Assembly (NCBI RefSeq): GCF_015832195.1
Contig: NC_052033.1
Coordinates: forward strand, 5,270,001 to 5,334,000
Length of the DNA: 64,000 bases
Direction of reading: 5' to 3'
Source: Motacilla alba alba
Taxonomy: Eukaryota; Chordata; Aves; Passeriformes; Motacillidae
This document shows, piece by piece, positions 1-12,400 of this stretch. Position numbers and translations under genes: made by a program. Each line of letters begins with the position of its first letter. The first letter of the stretch is position 1. The notes below the pieces were generated by a model that was not told the origin of the DNA, made no database searches, and saw only the letters and a list, made by a program, of their open reading frames with translations.

Positions 1-95
1 CCCCCAACACCCGATCCTGCCCCGAATATCTGCCCCCAACGCCCGATCCTGCCCCGAATATCTGCCCCTGCCCCGAATATCTGCCCCTGCCCCTC
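1..95. repeat. Short C-rich tandem repeat at the window edge
   Basis: The motif CCCCGAATATCTGCCCC recurs four times with alternating spacers (CAACACCCGATCCTG or TG). The array probably continues to the left of the window. No coding signal is visible on either strand. Confidence 0.7.
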
Positions 96-204
96 AGCCC
101 CGCACACCGGGCCCTGCCCTCTGTCCCCTGCCTCGCACAGCAGAGCCGCTGCGCCATCGGCCCCGCTCCCCGCACAGCCCCGGGCCCGTACCCCGTACCC
201 CATA

Positions 205-335
205 CCTCCCTCCCCTCTCTCCCCTCCATCTGCCACTTCTCTCTCCCCTCTCTCCTCTCCCGTTTCCCTCTCTCCATCCCTCTCCCGTCTCCCTCTCTCC
301 CCTCTCCATCTCTCTCCCGTTCCCCTTTCCCCTCC
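205..335. repeat. CT-rich polypyrimidine tract upstream of STX8
   Basis: About 130 bases consist almost only of C and T, built from variants of CTCTCTCCCCTCTCC and CTCTCTCCCGT. Such mirror-type polypyrimidine tracts are common just upstream of GC-rich vertebrate promoters and can form non-B DNA. It gives a low-complexity open frame on the minus strand that is not a gene. Confidence 0.75.
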
Positions 336-408
336 GCGCCTCCCGGCGCCTGCGCGCGGCGCGTCCGGGCGGATCCGGCGGAAGCGCCGCGAAGGTTCCG
401 GGGCCGCG
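330..408 (+). promoter_or_regulatory. STX8: Probable CpG-island promoter and 5' UTR of STX8
   Basis: The 80 bases before the start codon are very CpG-rich and lack a TATA box. GGCGCCTGCGCGC at 345-357 resembles an NRF1 site and GCGGAAG at 378-384 has an ETS core; both are typical of housekeeping promoters. In mammals STX8 sits head-to-head with CFAP52 across a very short intergenic gap, so this may be a bidirectional promoter. No recognisable CFAP52 exon is visible on the minus strand in bases 1-400, so the second direction is unproven. The transcription start site is not defined. Confidence 0.5.
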
Positions 409-425
409 ATGGCTCCGGACCCCTG
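409..425 (+). CDS. STX8: STX8 coding exon 1 (start codon exon)
   Basis: This 17-nt coding segment encodes MAPDP plus the first two bases of W6, followed by the donor GTGAG at 426. The start has G at -3 and G at +4, a strong Kozak context. The identical MAPDPW start and the same phase-2 junction occur in mammalian STX8, which fixes both the start codon and the splice site although the exon is far too short to find by coding statistics. Confidence 0.93.
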
Positions 426-3400
426 GTGAGCGCCGGGCCGGGCCGGGCGGGCTGGGGGCTGCGGCTGGACCGGGTCAGGGCCGGGCCGGGCCGGGCCGGG
501 GGCTGCGGCGGGACCGGGTCAGGGCCGGGCCGGGCCGGGCCGGGGGCTGCGGCGGGACCGGGTCAGGGCCGGGCCGGGCCGGGGGCTGCGGGCGGGACCG
601 GGCCAGGGCCGGGCCGGGCGGGCTGGGGGCTGCGGCGGGACCGGGTCAGGGCCGGGGCGGAACCGGGCCGGGACCGGCCTGCCGGGGCTGCGGAGCGTGC
701 GGAGCCTCCGGGGCCCGGCACGGGCGGGAGCGGGGCCGGGCGGGCCGGGCTGGGCGGGTGTGCCTTCCCAAAGCCCGGCCCGGTGTGCGAGTGTTGGGGG
801 TGCCGTGGGTTTGGGGTGATGTGTGTTTGGGGTGCCGTGTGTTGGGGATGTGTGTTTGGGTGATGTGTGTTTGGGGTGCTGTGCCTTCCCTGCTTGGGTT
901 CCTTTCCCAAAACCCATCCCAGGCTTTGTGGCTGTGTGTTTTGGGGCTGTTGTGCCTTCCCCTCCCGAGGCTTATACCGGCAGATCCCAGTCCATCCCAT
1001 CCCATGGATCCCATGGATCCCGTCCCATGGATCCCATGGATCCCATGGATCCCGTGGATCCCGCGGATCCCGTGGCTCAGCCCGGGCTCAGCCGCCGCGT
1101 TCCTGCCGCAGGTTGCCGCTGCTCGCCGCCGCTCGCCAGCTCGCCCAGGACATCGCCGAGAAGCTGCAGGAGCGGAGCCGCTGCCAGCGGAGCGGGGACA
1201 GCTCGGCCAAGGTGCCCCGGCACGGAGCGGCTCGGCGCGGCCCGGGGCTCCCGGCTCCCGAGGGCCCGGAGGGCGGAGCTGCGGGATAGGGGCGGGATTC
1301 CCGGGATGCGGGGCGGGATTCCCGGGATGCGGGGCGGGATTCCCGGGATGCGGACAGGATTCCCGGGATGCGGGGCGGGATTCCCGGGATGCGGGGCGGG
1401 ATTCCCGGGATGCGGACAGGATTCCCGGGATGCGGGGCGGGATTCCCGGGATGCGGGGCGGGATTCCCGGGATGCGGACAGGATTCCCGGGATGCGGACA
1501 GGATTCCCGGGATGCGGACAGGATTCCCGGGATGCGGGGCGGGATTCCCGGGATGCGGGGCGGAATTCCCGGGATGCGGGCGGGATTCCCGGGATGCGGG
1601 CGGAACTCCCGCAATAGGGGGTGGAATTCCCGGGATGCGGGGCGGGATTCCCGGGGTTCCGGGAGGAATTCTCGGGATGCGGGGCAGAGGGAGGAGCGGA
1701 TCGGGGCCGGGGCTGTGTCGCTGCCGGGGGAGGTTGTGTTCCAGCGCCGGTGTGTGTCCCTTAGGGGGCTGTAAGGGGAAGGAGAAGGGAGTTCGGGAGT
1801 GACCCGCGGCTCCCCGGTGTCACCGAGGTTGGGTTGGCAGCGGTGACTCTGTGCCGGCAGCAGCGCTGCTCCAGAGGGGAGCTGGCCGGGCTTGGCACGC
1901 CCGGGGCTGTCCCTGCGGGAGGAGCCGCGCCAGAGAGCCAGGGATGCTGGGATGGAGCCGGGCCAGAGAGCCAGGGATGCTGGGATGGAGCCGGGCCAGA
2001 GAGCCAGGGATGCTGGGATGGAGCCGGGCCAGAGAGCCAGGGATGCTGGGATGGAGCTGGTCCAGAGGCTGGGATTCTCAGGGATGTTGGGATGCTGGGG
2101 TGGAGCTGGACCAGAGGCTCAGGGATGCTGGGATGGAGCTGGACCAGAGGCTCAGGGATGTTGGGATGCTGGGATGGAGCTGGACCAGAGGCTCAGGGAT
2201 GTTGGGATGCTGGGATGGAGCTGGACCAGAGGCTCAGGGATGTTGGGATGCTGGGATGGAGCTGTCCCAGAGGCTCTGGGATGCTCAGCAGCTGCTCTGT
2301 GCCCTCTCTCTCTGAACAGGGAGCAGATATTCCTCCTCCAGGGCTGGCTCCTGCCTCTTGCAGTGGCTGCAGATCACAGGGAGTAGGAATCTTGCAGCCT
2401 TGTTTTAGCTGCATTTCTAACAAAATAGAAGCCCAGAGTTAGACAGGAATGCGAAGCAGCAGCTGGAGCTCACCCAGGAATGTTGTGTTCTCCACGTTTC
2501 CCCACTTCCTGGTTAAGAAATAGAATAAAGGTACAGTTTTCAGGAGGCTGCTTTCCCTGGGGCTCCAAGCCTGGTCCTTCCCTTCAGGAGCAGCTTTGAG
2601 TCGTTACCTGCTCCCTTGCTGTGTTCAGATGGAAACTGCTGCACNNNNNNNNNNNNNNNNNNNNNNNNNNNNNNNNNNNNNNNNNNNNNNNNNNNNNNNN
2701 NNNNNNNNNNNNNNNNNNNNNNNNNNNNNNNNNNNNNNNNNNNNNNNNNNNNNNNNNNNNNNNNNNNNNNNNNNNNNNNNNNNNNNNNNNNNNNNNNNNN
2801 NNNNNNNNNNNNNNNNNNNNNNNNNNNNNNNNNNNNNNNNNNNNNNNNNNNNNNNNNNNNNNNNNNNNNNNNNNNNNNNNNNNNNNNNNNNNNNNNNNNN
2901 NNNNNNNNNNNNNNNNNNNNNNNNNNNNNNNNNNNNNNNNNNNNNNNNNNNNNNNNNNNNNNNNNNNNNNNNNNNNNNNNNNNNNNNNNNNNNNNNNNNN
3001 NNNNNNNNNNNNNNNNNNNNNNNNNNNNNNNNNNNNNNNNNNNNNNNNNNNNNNNNNNNNNNNNNNNNNNNNNNNNNNNNNNNNNNNNNNNNNNNNNNNN
3101 NNNNNNNNNNNNNNNNNNNNNNNNNNNNNNNNNNNNNNNNNNNNNNNNNNNNNNNNNNNNNNNNNNNNNNNNNNNNNNNNNNNNNNNNNNNNNNNNNNNN
3201 NNNNNNNNNNNNNNNNNNNNNNNNNNNNNNNNNNNNNNNNNNNNNNNNNNNNNNNNNNNNNNNNNNNNNNNNNNNNNNNNNNNNNNNNNNNNNNNNNNNN
3301 NNNNNNNNNNNNNNNNNNNNNNNNNNNNNNNNNNNNNNNNNNNNNNNNNNNNNNNNNNNNNNNNNNNNNNNNNNNNNNNNNNNNNNNNNNNNNNNNNNNN

Positions 3401-6400
3401 NNNNNNNNNNNNNNNNNNNNNNNNNNNNNNNNNNNNNNNNNNNNNNNNNNNNNNNNNNNNNNNNNNNNNNNNNNNNNNNNNNNNNNNNNNNNNNNNNNNN
3501 NNNNNNNNNNNNNNNNNNNNNNNNNNNNNNNNNNNNNNNNNNNNNNNNNNNNNNNNNNNNNNNNNNNNNNNNNNNNNNNNNNNNNNNNNNNNNNNNNNNN
3601 NNNNNNNNNNNNNNNNNNNNNNNNNNNNNNNNNNNNNNNNNNNNGTCTGGCAGAGCAGGCCCGTGACAATGTCTGTGTTCCCCCAGGTGAACGTGGCCAT
3701 CAGGACCTCGCTGCAGAGCCTCAGGGAGAAGATTGAGCAGCTGAGGGAGCAGCTGCTGCGGGCGGTGTCCACACGGCAGATGTATCTGTGCCCAGCAGCC
3801 CTGCCCCTCTGGGCTGGGGCACCTGGAAACGTGCTGGGAAGTGTGCTGTGCAGAGTGTGCTGTGAAAAATGGGCTTAAAAGTGTGCTGTGCAGAGTGTGC
3901 TGTGAAAATGGGCTTAAAAGTGTGCTGTGCAGAGTGTGCTGTGCAGAGTGTGCTGTGAAAAATGGGCTTAAAAGTGTGCTGTGCAGAATGTGCTTAAAAG
4001 TGTGCTGTGCAGAGTGTGCTGTGAAAATGTGCTGTGCAAAATGTGCTGTGCAGAGTGTGCAGTGAAAATGTGCTTAAAAGTATGTTGTGCAAAGTGTCCT
4101 GTGCAAATCTGCTGTGCAGAGTGTGCAGTGAAAATGTGCTGTGCAAAGTGTGCAGTGAAAATGTGCTGTGCAAAATGTGCTTAAAAGTGTGCTGTACAAA
4201 GTGTGCTGTAAAAATCTGCTGTGCAGAGTGTGCTGTGCAGAGTGTGCTGTGCACAACGTGCTGCCAGCCCCTGCCACACGCTCTGGCTTTCCCCTCGTTC
4301 CCTCTGCAGGTCACTTGGTCACAGAGCGTTCTCTGTGCTGCTGTTGTCACTGTCAGGGCAGGAAGGGCTGAGCACCCCTGGGCTGCTGGGACGGAGCCTG
4401 GCTCTGGTCACCCCTGTGTCCCCATCCTTGCCAGGAGGGGCTGAGAGGAGCCTCAGGAGAGCTCTGAGGCACCTCAGGGTGCCCTGTGCTGTGTCAGCAG
4501 GGTCACTGGGCCAGCACTCAGCTGTCCAGGTGGGTTTCCTCTTGGCATTTTCCCTTGGCATTTCCTCCTGGCACTTTCTCTTGGCCAGGCATGCCAAGAG
4601 GAAGGAGGAAGCTTTGTTCAGGCTGGGGTGTCCTGGCTTTGGCTGACCCTGCAGCTGCGGGTTGATGGAAATGCTGCAGAGTGCACCTTGGGAAGAAGTC
4701 AGAGGTTTCCTGCTGGGGGTGTTAGCCCATGGCTAGACTGGAAAATGCTGGAAGAGTCAGGTTGGAGGGTCGCGGGTGTGTCCATCTCCCTGGAGGTGTC
4801 CAGGAGCAGTCTGGTTTGAGGCAGGAGCGTTTCATTTCAGCCTAGCACAGCAGAATCCCCTCCTGAGCTCCAGCCCTCCGTGCTGTGCTGGTGGCCAGGG
4901 CTGGAACTGCCAGGGGGTGTTTGGGCAGGCAGATGCTGCTGCTGTGGCTGAAAACACACACAAACCAGTTCAGCCAGTGCTGAAGCCACTCAGCAGCACC
5001 TGGGAGAGAGCTGAAGTCCCTCAGGGTGTCACTGAGGTTAATTTGAAACCCCAGAGCTCCCCTGTGACAGCACGGCTCTCCAGAGGCACTGTGGGAGCTG
5101 TTCCTCTGCTCTCCCGTGGCTCTGGGGTGCTCTGCTCATGAGCTGCAACTGGAAACAGACGCTCAAAGGAGAATTCTGGTTTTTCTGGGATCCCTTGGCT
5201 GGGAGCTGCTCCCCTGCTCTGTGTGAGGGGCCTGCAGTGATGTGAGGTGAGCTGATTTTAAAGGCTCTCCTCTCTTGGCCTGCCCTGGTGGTGACAGGGT
5301 AATTTGGAGCTCTTGTAGGAAATCTCCTCATTCCCTGAGCTTAACCTGTGCAGCACTGCTACCCTGTCAGTGCCCAGCAAATAAACCAAGAATGACTTTG
5401 CTTGGATTTTGGAGGGGAAATGCTATTCTTGATGCTAACTTGGAGGTAAATGTCCTTCCAGCTGTCTAATTACTTTGAGATGATGACATGAGGATCATGC
5501 TGTGGCCTGTATGAAACCTTTTGTTTCAGGTATGTAAAGATCAGAAACACATCTAGAATAACAGATTTCATTCAGAAATGTGTGACCAATCCTGTAAGTT
5601 CCTGGAGCCTTTTTTTTCAGTTAAAATCTTTGATTTTGATGATCAGGATGTCTGATTTATATTAAGAATGTACAACAAGTATTATTTTCTAGAATGAAAT
5701 GAGAGCTTTGTGGTGTTTGTGAGCTTGGTCCTTAACCCAGAGCCATCAGCACACAGCTGGAGGGGGACAGGAGGCAGAACCTGGTGGACGAGCTCCTGAC
5801 CCGGCACAGGCAGCTGGAGGCATCCTACAGGAATGAGGGCCCCGAGCCAGACGTGAGCAGGTATGGCACTGTCCCCTCAGACCCCAGGGCATTGAGCTTG
5901 GGGTGCATCTGGGGTGACAGCTGAGCTCATCTGAACCCACCTGGGCCCATCTGAACCCAGCTGAGCCCATCTGAACCCAGCTGAGCTCATCTGAACCCAC
6001 CTGGGCCTATCTGAACCCAGCTGAGCTCATCTGAACTCACCTGAGCTCATTGGAACCCAGCTGGGCCCATCTGAACCCACCTGGGCCCATCTGAACCCAC
6101 CTGGGCCCATCTGAACCCACCTGGGCCCATCCGAACCCACCTGGGCCCATCCGAACCCACCTGGCCTCATCTGAACCCACCTGGGCCCATCTGAACCCAC
6201 CTGGGCCCATCTGAACCCACCTGGGCCCATCTGAACCCAGCTGAGCCCATCTGAACCCACCTGGGCCCATCTGAAACCACCTGGGCCCATCTGAACCCAC
6301 CTGGGCCTATCTGAACCCACCTGGGCCTATCTGAACCCAACTGAGCCCAATACTCCATCTGGTGAATTCCCACCCCTTCCATGGTCTCCCTTGTGGGTCT

Positions 6401-9400
6401 GGTTTTCAGGGGTACAGGCAGAGACACCTCAGGGCCTGGGTCTTGTGCCAGGAAATCCAACTTTGCTCTCTTGCTTGAGCCTGGGCTGTGAGTGGGTCTG
6501 TGGGGAAGGGGCCTGGGGAGAGCTTGGAAGGAATTTGGAGGGACTTTGGAGGGATCTTGGAAGAGTGTTGGAAGGATCCTGACCGGTGCTGGCAGGAGCT
6601 GGTGTCAGGCACGGAGCCCCAGGCTCTGCAGGGCTCAGCTGCCGTTCCCAGCTCGGGGTCCCCCTGCAATCCCGGCAGATCCCGGCCCAGCTCTGGGGCT
6701 CTGGAGGCGGCAGAGCCCCCCTGGAATGTGCCTGGAGCTGCCCCTCAGCTTTGCCCCGCATTGGAGCACTCAGCGCCTGGGCTTTGCTGGAGCCGGGCGC
6801 TGGCGCCCGCCTGGCTTGTGCTGCTGTTCCGTGCCTGCTCCGGGCAGATGTGACAGCCCGCGGTGCCCGGGCCCCGCTGCTGCCAGCAGCCCTTCCTTTC
6901 GTTCCCTTCCTGCGCCGCCGGTCACGCGTTGGCTGCGCGGGGCCCGGGCTGGGAGCTCTGCCCTGGGATGGAGCTGCTTTCCGGCCGGTCAGCCCTCGCC
7001 GAGTTCCTCATCCCGGGGGAGCTGCTCCGAGGCTGTTTCTGGGGCGCAGGGCTGGCCCTTCGTGCTCTCGGGGCCGGTCCCCAGGGACAGCTGCTGCGGG
7101 ACGCTCCCTGGCTGGGGACAGCGCTCCTGCCCTCCAGCCCTAAGGAAGCTGCCGCTGGAGCTGCCGGGGAAAGGGTGGCTGTCCGTGTGCCCCCCTCGAG
7201 CAGGGCCAGCTGCATTTCCTTTGGTGGCTGTCGGGGACAATGGCAGCGTCCCGTGCCCCTTTTCCCCCTTGGCAGAGTCTGAGCAGGCTGCTGGAGCAGG
7301 GGCTGCCGTGGGCAGAATTCCCAGGGTCTCGCTCCGTTCCAAAGGCAGAGCGGGGGAGCAGCCAGCACTGGGGACTCCCTGGGTGCCACAGGTCAGGCTC
7401 TGAGAGTATTGGAGCATTGCTGGAGACAGAGGAATGGCAACAGTCCCGCTCCTGTCTGAGCAGGTCTCAGGCTGCAGGAGTCCTGTCAGCCACCGGGGAA
7501 TCAATGAATTACCTGCCCTTCCTTGGTGGCTCCTGGAATTCCTCAGAAATAGAGACAGCCTCTGGTGCCCGTGGGACACAAAGCCCCTCCAGGAAGAGCT
7601 ACCCCGGGTACGTTTTGGAAGAGTTATGGACTCTTTTTTTCCTCAGTGTGGCTCGCCATTTTTCCTGTTGAACCCCTGCTGACAGATGGAAGGTGTTTCA
7701 GCCTGGATCCAAATGGGAATTTTCCCTCATGCCGAGCAGGCTTCAGTGCAGGAGTGCCCAGCTTCAGGTGTCAAATGCCTTTGGGAATCTGGCTGTTGTT
7801 TGTGGGGGGCAAACAAGAAAAGAAGGAAATGAGATCAACATTTGAAAGTGCCTCTGAAAGCCCCTCCTGGTGTCTTCCCTCCCTCCCAGTTCTGCTGGAG
7901 CCTCCTGGCTGCAGCTGCAGCATCCTGGGATGGGGGTGGCCTCAGTTCTGGGAGCAGAGGGAATTGTCCACCCAGGAGTGGACAGGATCACACCTGGGGG
8001 AGGGCTGGGGCAGGGTTCAGGGGGCTCTGTGGTCATGGCTGTCCCCCAGCCTCCTCAGGCCTTGGCACAGTGGGAGCAGAGAGCCCAGGCACAGGGAAAT
8101 GGTGTCCAGGGCCACCAAAAAGGGTTCCCTGGAGCAGGGGAGCAGCAGGTCTTGTGCTGCTGGGGCTGGAGATCCTCTGCCAGCTGCAGGGAGTGCTGGA
8201 GGCCTCCCTTCAGGAGAGGTTCTTGTGAGGAAATCTCCACCTCGATGGTGCCTGGAGGGGATTTGGAAGTGCCTGTGCTCATGAGGCCTCTCATGGGTTT
8301 TTGGAGAGATACAGAGGGTTTCTATTTTGTATAGAAATTTGTTTTTATTAAAAAGTTGTTATATAGAATATTTGTATAGATTTTTTCCAAATGTCTGTAT
8401 TTGAATAGAAGATTGGTTTATTTATTAGCTTGGAGCTTCCTGAAAATGCAGAGTGGGCACTGTAAGTGAGAGAACGCCCCAGTCCTGCAGCTCCCCTGAG
8501 GAGAGTGACCTGTGAAGCCGGGCTGGGCTGCCCTGGCTGCTTCAAAGAGCCCCTCTGTAGTTCAGGGACCGTTCAAGTGATCATCACCCAGCTGTCATAT
8601 GACCCAGGTTTTGTTTGAGACTCAGTCTTGCTGATCAGCCTTGTGAAGCCCTAAGCCTCGATGTGTGGCCTTGGCCTGAAGTGCGCGCTGCTTGAGTAAT
8701 CTAAGTGACTTGGGAGGTGTTCTCAGCATTATGGGTGAGACAAAAGACAAGCCCTCCCTTGTTAGGCAGTGACAGAGCTCCCTGATTTTAAACCCCATCA
8801 CCTTTTGTGCTGGGGCACATCGCTGAGCCCTGTAATTAGTTAAGTCTGCTCCCCTCATCAAAAGGCGTCCCCGCGCTGCCGTGCTCCGCTGGGCTCCCCG
8901 GCTCTGCCTGATTAACTTGGAGGCCGTGGGTGGCTAATTGGATCAGCTTTAATCTTCACACCCGCCGGGGCAGGGCAGAGGCAGGAGGAAGTGGCGCTGT
9001 GTGCAGGGGAAGGTAGTTACCAAACATGTCACAAAGATTATTGTAACAGCACGCCCCTGGCCGTGACCCAGCCTCCAGGAGCGGGGCAGAGCACTGCTGC
9101 GAGGGAGAGAGGCAGAACCACAAATTATTGCAGATTTGCTTGCCTTGGCTGGTTTTGAGCAGGCAGGAATGGCCGTGCTGGTTTTAGCGAGCAGGGATTC
9201 CGTTCCTTCGCTTTGTTAGACAGCTCTGTCAGGTGCTGCTGCCCTGGGGTTTGTGTCCTTCTAATTGAGGTGAGCTGGGCGAGCTGCAGTGCTGGCTCCA
9301 TCTCTGGCTTCTGTCGTGGTCACACGGCCGGTGCCGCTGGTGGGCCTGGGACATGAAAGGGATGTTTAATCCCCCGGAGCAGGGAGCAGAGCTGGCCGCT

Positions 9401-12400
9401 GTGGAAAGCTGCACCCCAGGTGTGTGTCAGGCTGTCTGGTCAAGCCTGACTGCCGGCCTCGATAACCACATGGAGTCACTGGAGGTGCAGGGCAGTGCAG
9501 AAGAATCCCAGCTCCTCTCTGGTGCTGCCCTGCACACCCCGCTGCTCGTGGCACAGCAGGGCTGCCTCTGCTTTGGGGTTCAGCGCCACTGGGGTGGTTA
9601 AGGGACATGCTGGCCTTTAGGAAAAGTGCTTTTTAGCCACTTTTATTAAAAAAGTGTTTTTCTATTTTTTCCTCTTTATTATTTTTCCTCTTTATTATTT
9701 TTTCTATATTTTCTATTTTCTCTCTTTTTCCTATTTTTCCTATTTTCCTCTTTTTTCTATTTATTTTCTTCTACTTTTCCCTATTTTTTCTAATTTTTCT
9801 ATTTTTTTCCAATTTTTTCCCAATTTTTTTCTATTTTTTGTCTTTTTTTCCCCATTTTTTCCTATTTCCCCCCCCCCTTTTTTTTTTTTTCATTTTTTCC
9901 CCAGTTTATTTCTTCTCTTTATTTTTTCCTCCTTTTCATCCTGCCTTCCCCCGGGCCGGAGCGCGGTGCCCGCGCTGCCGCGGCCAGCGAGAGGAGCTGC
10001 AGGCTCTGCTGCGGGCTGATCTCCCAGCAGCGCTGCTCCATCCCGCGGCCAGGAGATGTCCCCAGCTGCCCGGGATTCCCGCAGGAGCCCCGGCCAGCTC
10101 CGGGCCGGGCTCGGGCCGCCTTCAGCGCCAGCAGGGCCCGGACCCTCTGCCCCCTGTCCCCGGGCACGGGGACCTCTGCCCGGGGCTGGGCACGCAGGGT
10201 GCCCGGCACAGGGGGCACCGGGCAGCGCCAGAGCAGCTCCTGCAGAGCAGCTGCACCAACCCTCGATGAGAAACACCAACACGGCTGCAGCATCCTCACC
10301 TGGGCCTGGCTGGAACTGAAATCACGGGGAACTGGAGAGGCCCGAAAAGCCCCCTCATTTCTCCTCTTTGTGGAATGCTTTGGGGAAGAGCAGGGAGAAG
10401 GTGAAATGGGGGTGGAATACAGAGCTGGAAGAAAGGAAAGCAGAAAGCAAAAGCTCCAACTTGTGAACATCTGGGGGAAGCAGCCTCACCATGCCTCCCC
10501 CCAAAGCTGGGCTGCAGTTCTGGGTTCAGGGGCTCCCAGTCTGTCCTGAGGTCTGTCCTGCAGCAGAAACCAGGGAAGAGCTGGAAGGCAGAAACCAGGA
10601 ATCTGCTCCTGAGGAAATATTTGAGTGGGGTTTCATTTTACTGCTTGGATTTATGTGCCCTGGACATGGAAATCTTGTTTTCTGTGGTCACCAGGGAGGT
10701 GTCTGTAATGTGAACAATCTCAAGTCATAATTCTTTGAAAAGAAAACCCATTATTTAATTACCCTTTCATTTAGGAGTGTGTGTTCCCGGCTTGTTGCTC
10801 GGGCTGGTGCCAGAGTAGGAAATGCAGGAAGGGAGCTGTGTCCATCTGCAGCTCCCGAAATTCAGGAATGTTCTGGTTAGGTTTGGTCAGGATTGCAGGG
10901 AATTAAGTCCCATCTGATTTACATCTCTGTTTCCAAGCGGATCCTTCTGCTGTTTGAGGCTGTAGCAGTATTTTTGTGAGCTTGTTGTGCTTTGATCAGG
11001 TGGCAAATCCAGGAATAATGTGTATTCCCAGGAATGCTGTGTGCTCTACCTGCAAACAGCATTTTACATGGATTTATTATACAATCTGGGGATATTCATA
11101 CAGCCTGTTTATCCCTGCAGCATGAACTCTGTCCTTCCTCACCAGCTCCAGCCTGTGAGGTGCATTTGTGCTCGGGGATTGCTTTTGGTGATCCCTGCTG
11201 GGGCTGCCCAGAGGGCTCAGCCCTGAGTGCTGCTGTCTGCAGGGGCAGAGCACACAGCCAGGGCTGGAAATCACTCCCTGGGACTCTTTGCAGGTCCAGC
11301 CTCATGGCAGGAGGGGCCAAGCGAGGCAGCACCAACCCCTGGCTCTTGGAAGAATCGGAGCAGACCAGAGGACTTGGCTTTGATGAGCTCAGGCAGCAGC
11401 AGAGAAGGATCATTGAAGGTACAAGAGCCTTTCTGGTAGTTTTGAGCATCTCTGGGGCTCTGAGAGGAGCTTTTGTTGGAACCTCAATACACCAGCCTGT
11501 GCTGGAGTTTTCTTCTTTACAGATGTCAAACACAGCAGCTCCAGGCAGCTGCCGCTTTCTGTGTTGGCAGCAGCAACATTGTGCTTGCAATGTTCTTACC
11601 TGGATGCAACTTCTTAAATTAAATTTTGGGGGTCCTGATTTTGCCCGTGTTCGTGGTTTTGGTGTGCAGTGTGATCACAAGTGTGATCACATACCCCTAG
11701 AGCCCCTAGAGTGCTGGCTCTAGGGGCCTTGTTGAACTGGGCAAGGTAAGAATTAGCTCCTCCAGAAAGGGTCTGCAGGGTTTGGCCCTCTGCACCCACA
11801 GGAGTCTCTGGGGGTGCTGGGGAAGCTCAGCCTGGGGAGCTCAGGTGGTTATGAGCCCATTTCCAGGCAATTCAAGCACTGAAGTGATGCAATGAAATCA
11901 GTCTCCAGGAAAAGCCTGCTTCACCCTGCCTGGGAGCAACTGGTGAGCAGCTCAGCAGAACGCCTGGTGCCCCAGGAGGGGCCTCAGCTGCGTTTTTAAT
12001 TACACTGTAGGTAATTAACCTGAGGCTGCAGGAGCTGCTGAAGGGGAGGGTGTCCTGGCAGCCCACTTGGGCATCGCTGCTGTGCCCTGACCCTCTGCAG
12101 CTCCTCCTGTGCCACCCTGGCAGCTCTGGGCAGGGAGAGCTGCCCGTTTTGGCTGAGGGGTGCCCTGCAGGGCACAGGGGATGTGGTTCTTCAGCCAGCA
12201 GATCTGCAGAGCTCTGGGAGCACATCACCCTGGCACTGCCCTCGTGCCCTCAGCTCTCCCCACCCTCTGCGCCCTCTCGCAGCTTACAAAATCTCTTTGA
12301 ATTCTTTGGTGTTTGCATCACCTGTTTTCTTTTATTCATGTTAAAAGTTGCTTGGAAAATTTAAAAAGGCTAATCTGGAGCTGGCCGTGTGTGCCAGAAA

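Noticed and set aside
1..400. First exon of CFAP52 on the minus strand
   Set aside because: Expected from mammalian gene order, but no recognisable coding sequence or splice donor could be found; the sequence is low-complexity.
2540..3878. Several frames of 350-420 codons
   Set aside because: Nearly all residues are unknown because they cross the 1000-base gap.
6492..7403. A 303-codon plus-strand open frame in intron 4
   Set aside because: GC-rich sequence with overlapping frames on both strands, no recognised family, and no splice or promoter support.
9654..10019. Phe/Leu-rich open frame that looks like a membrane protein
   Set aside because: It is the translation of the T-rich polypyrimidine tract.
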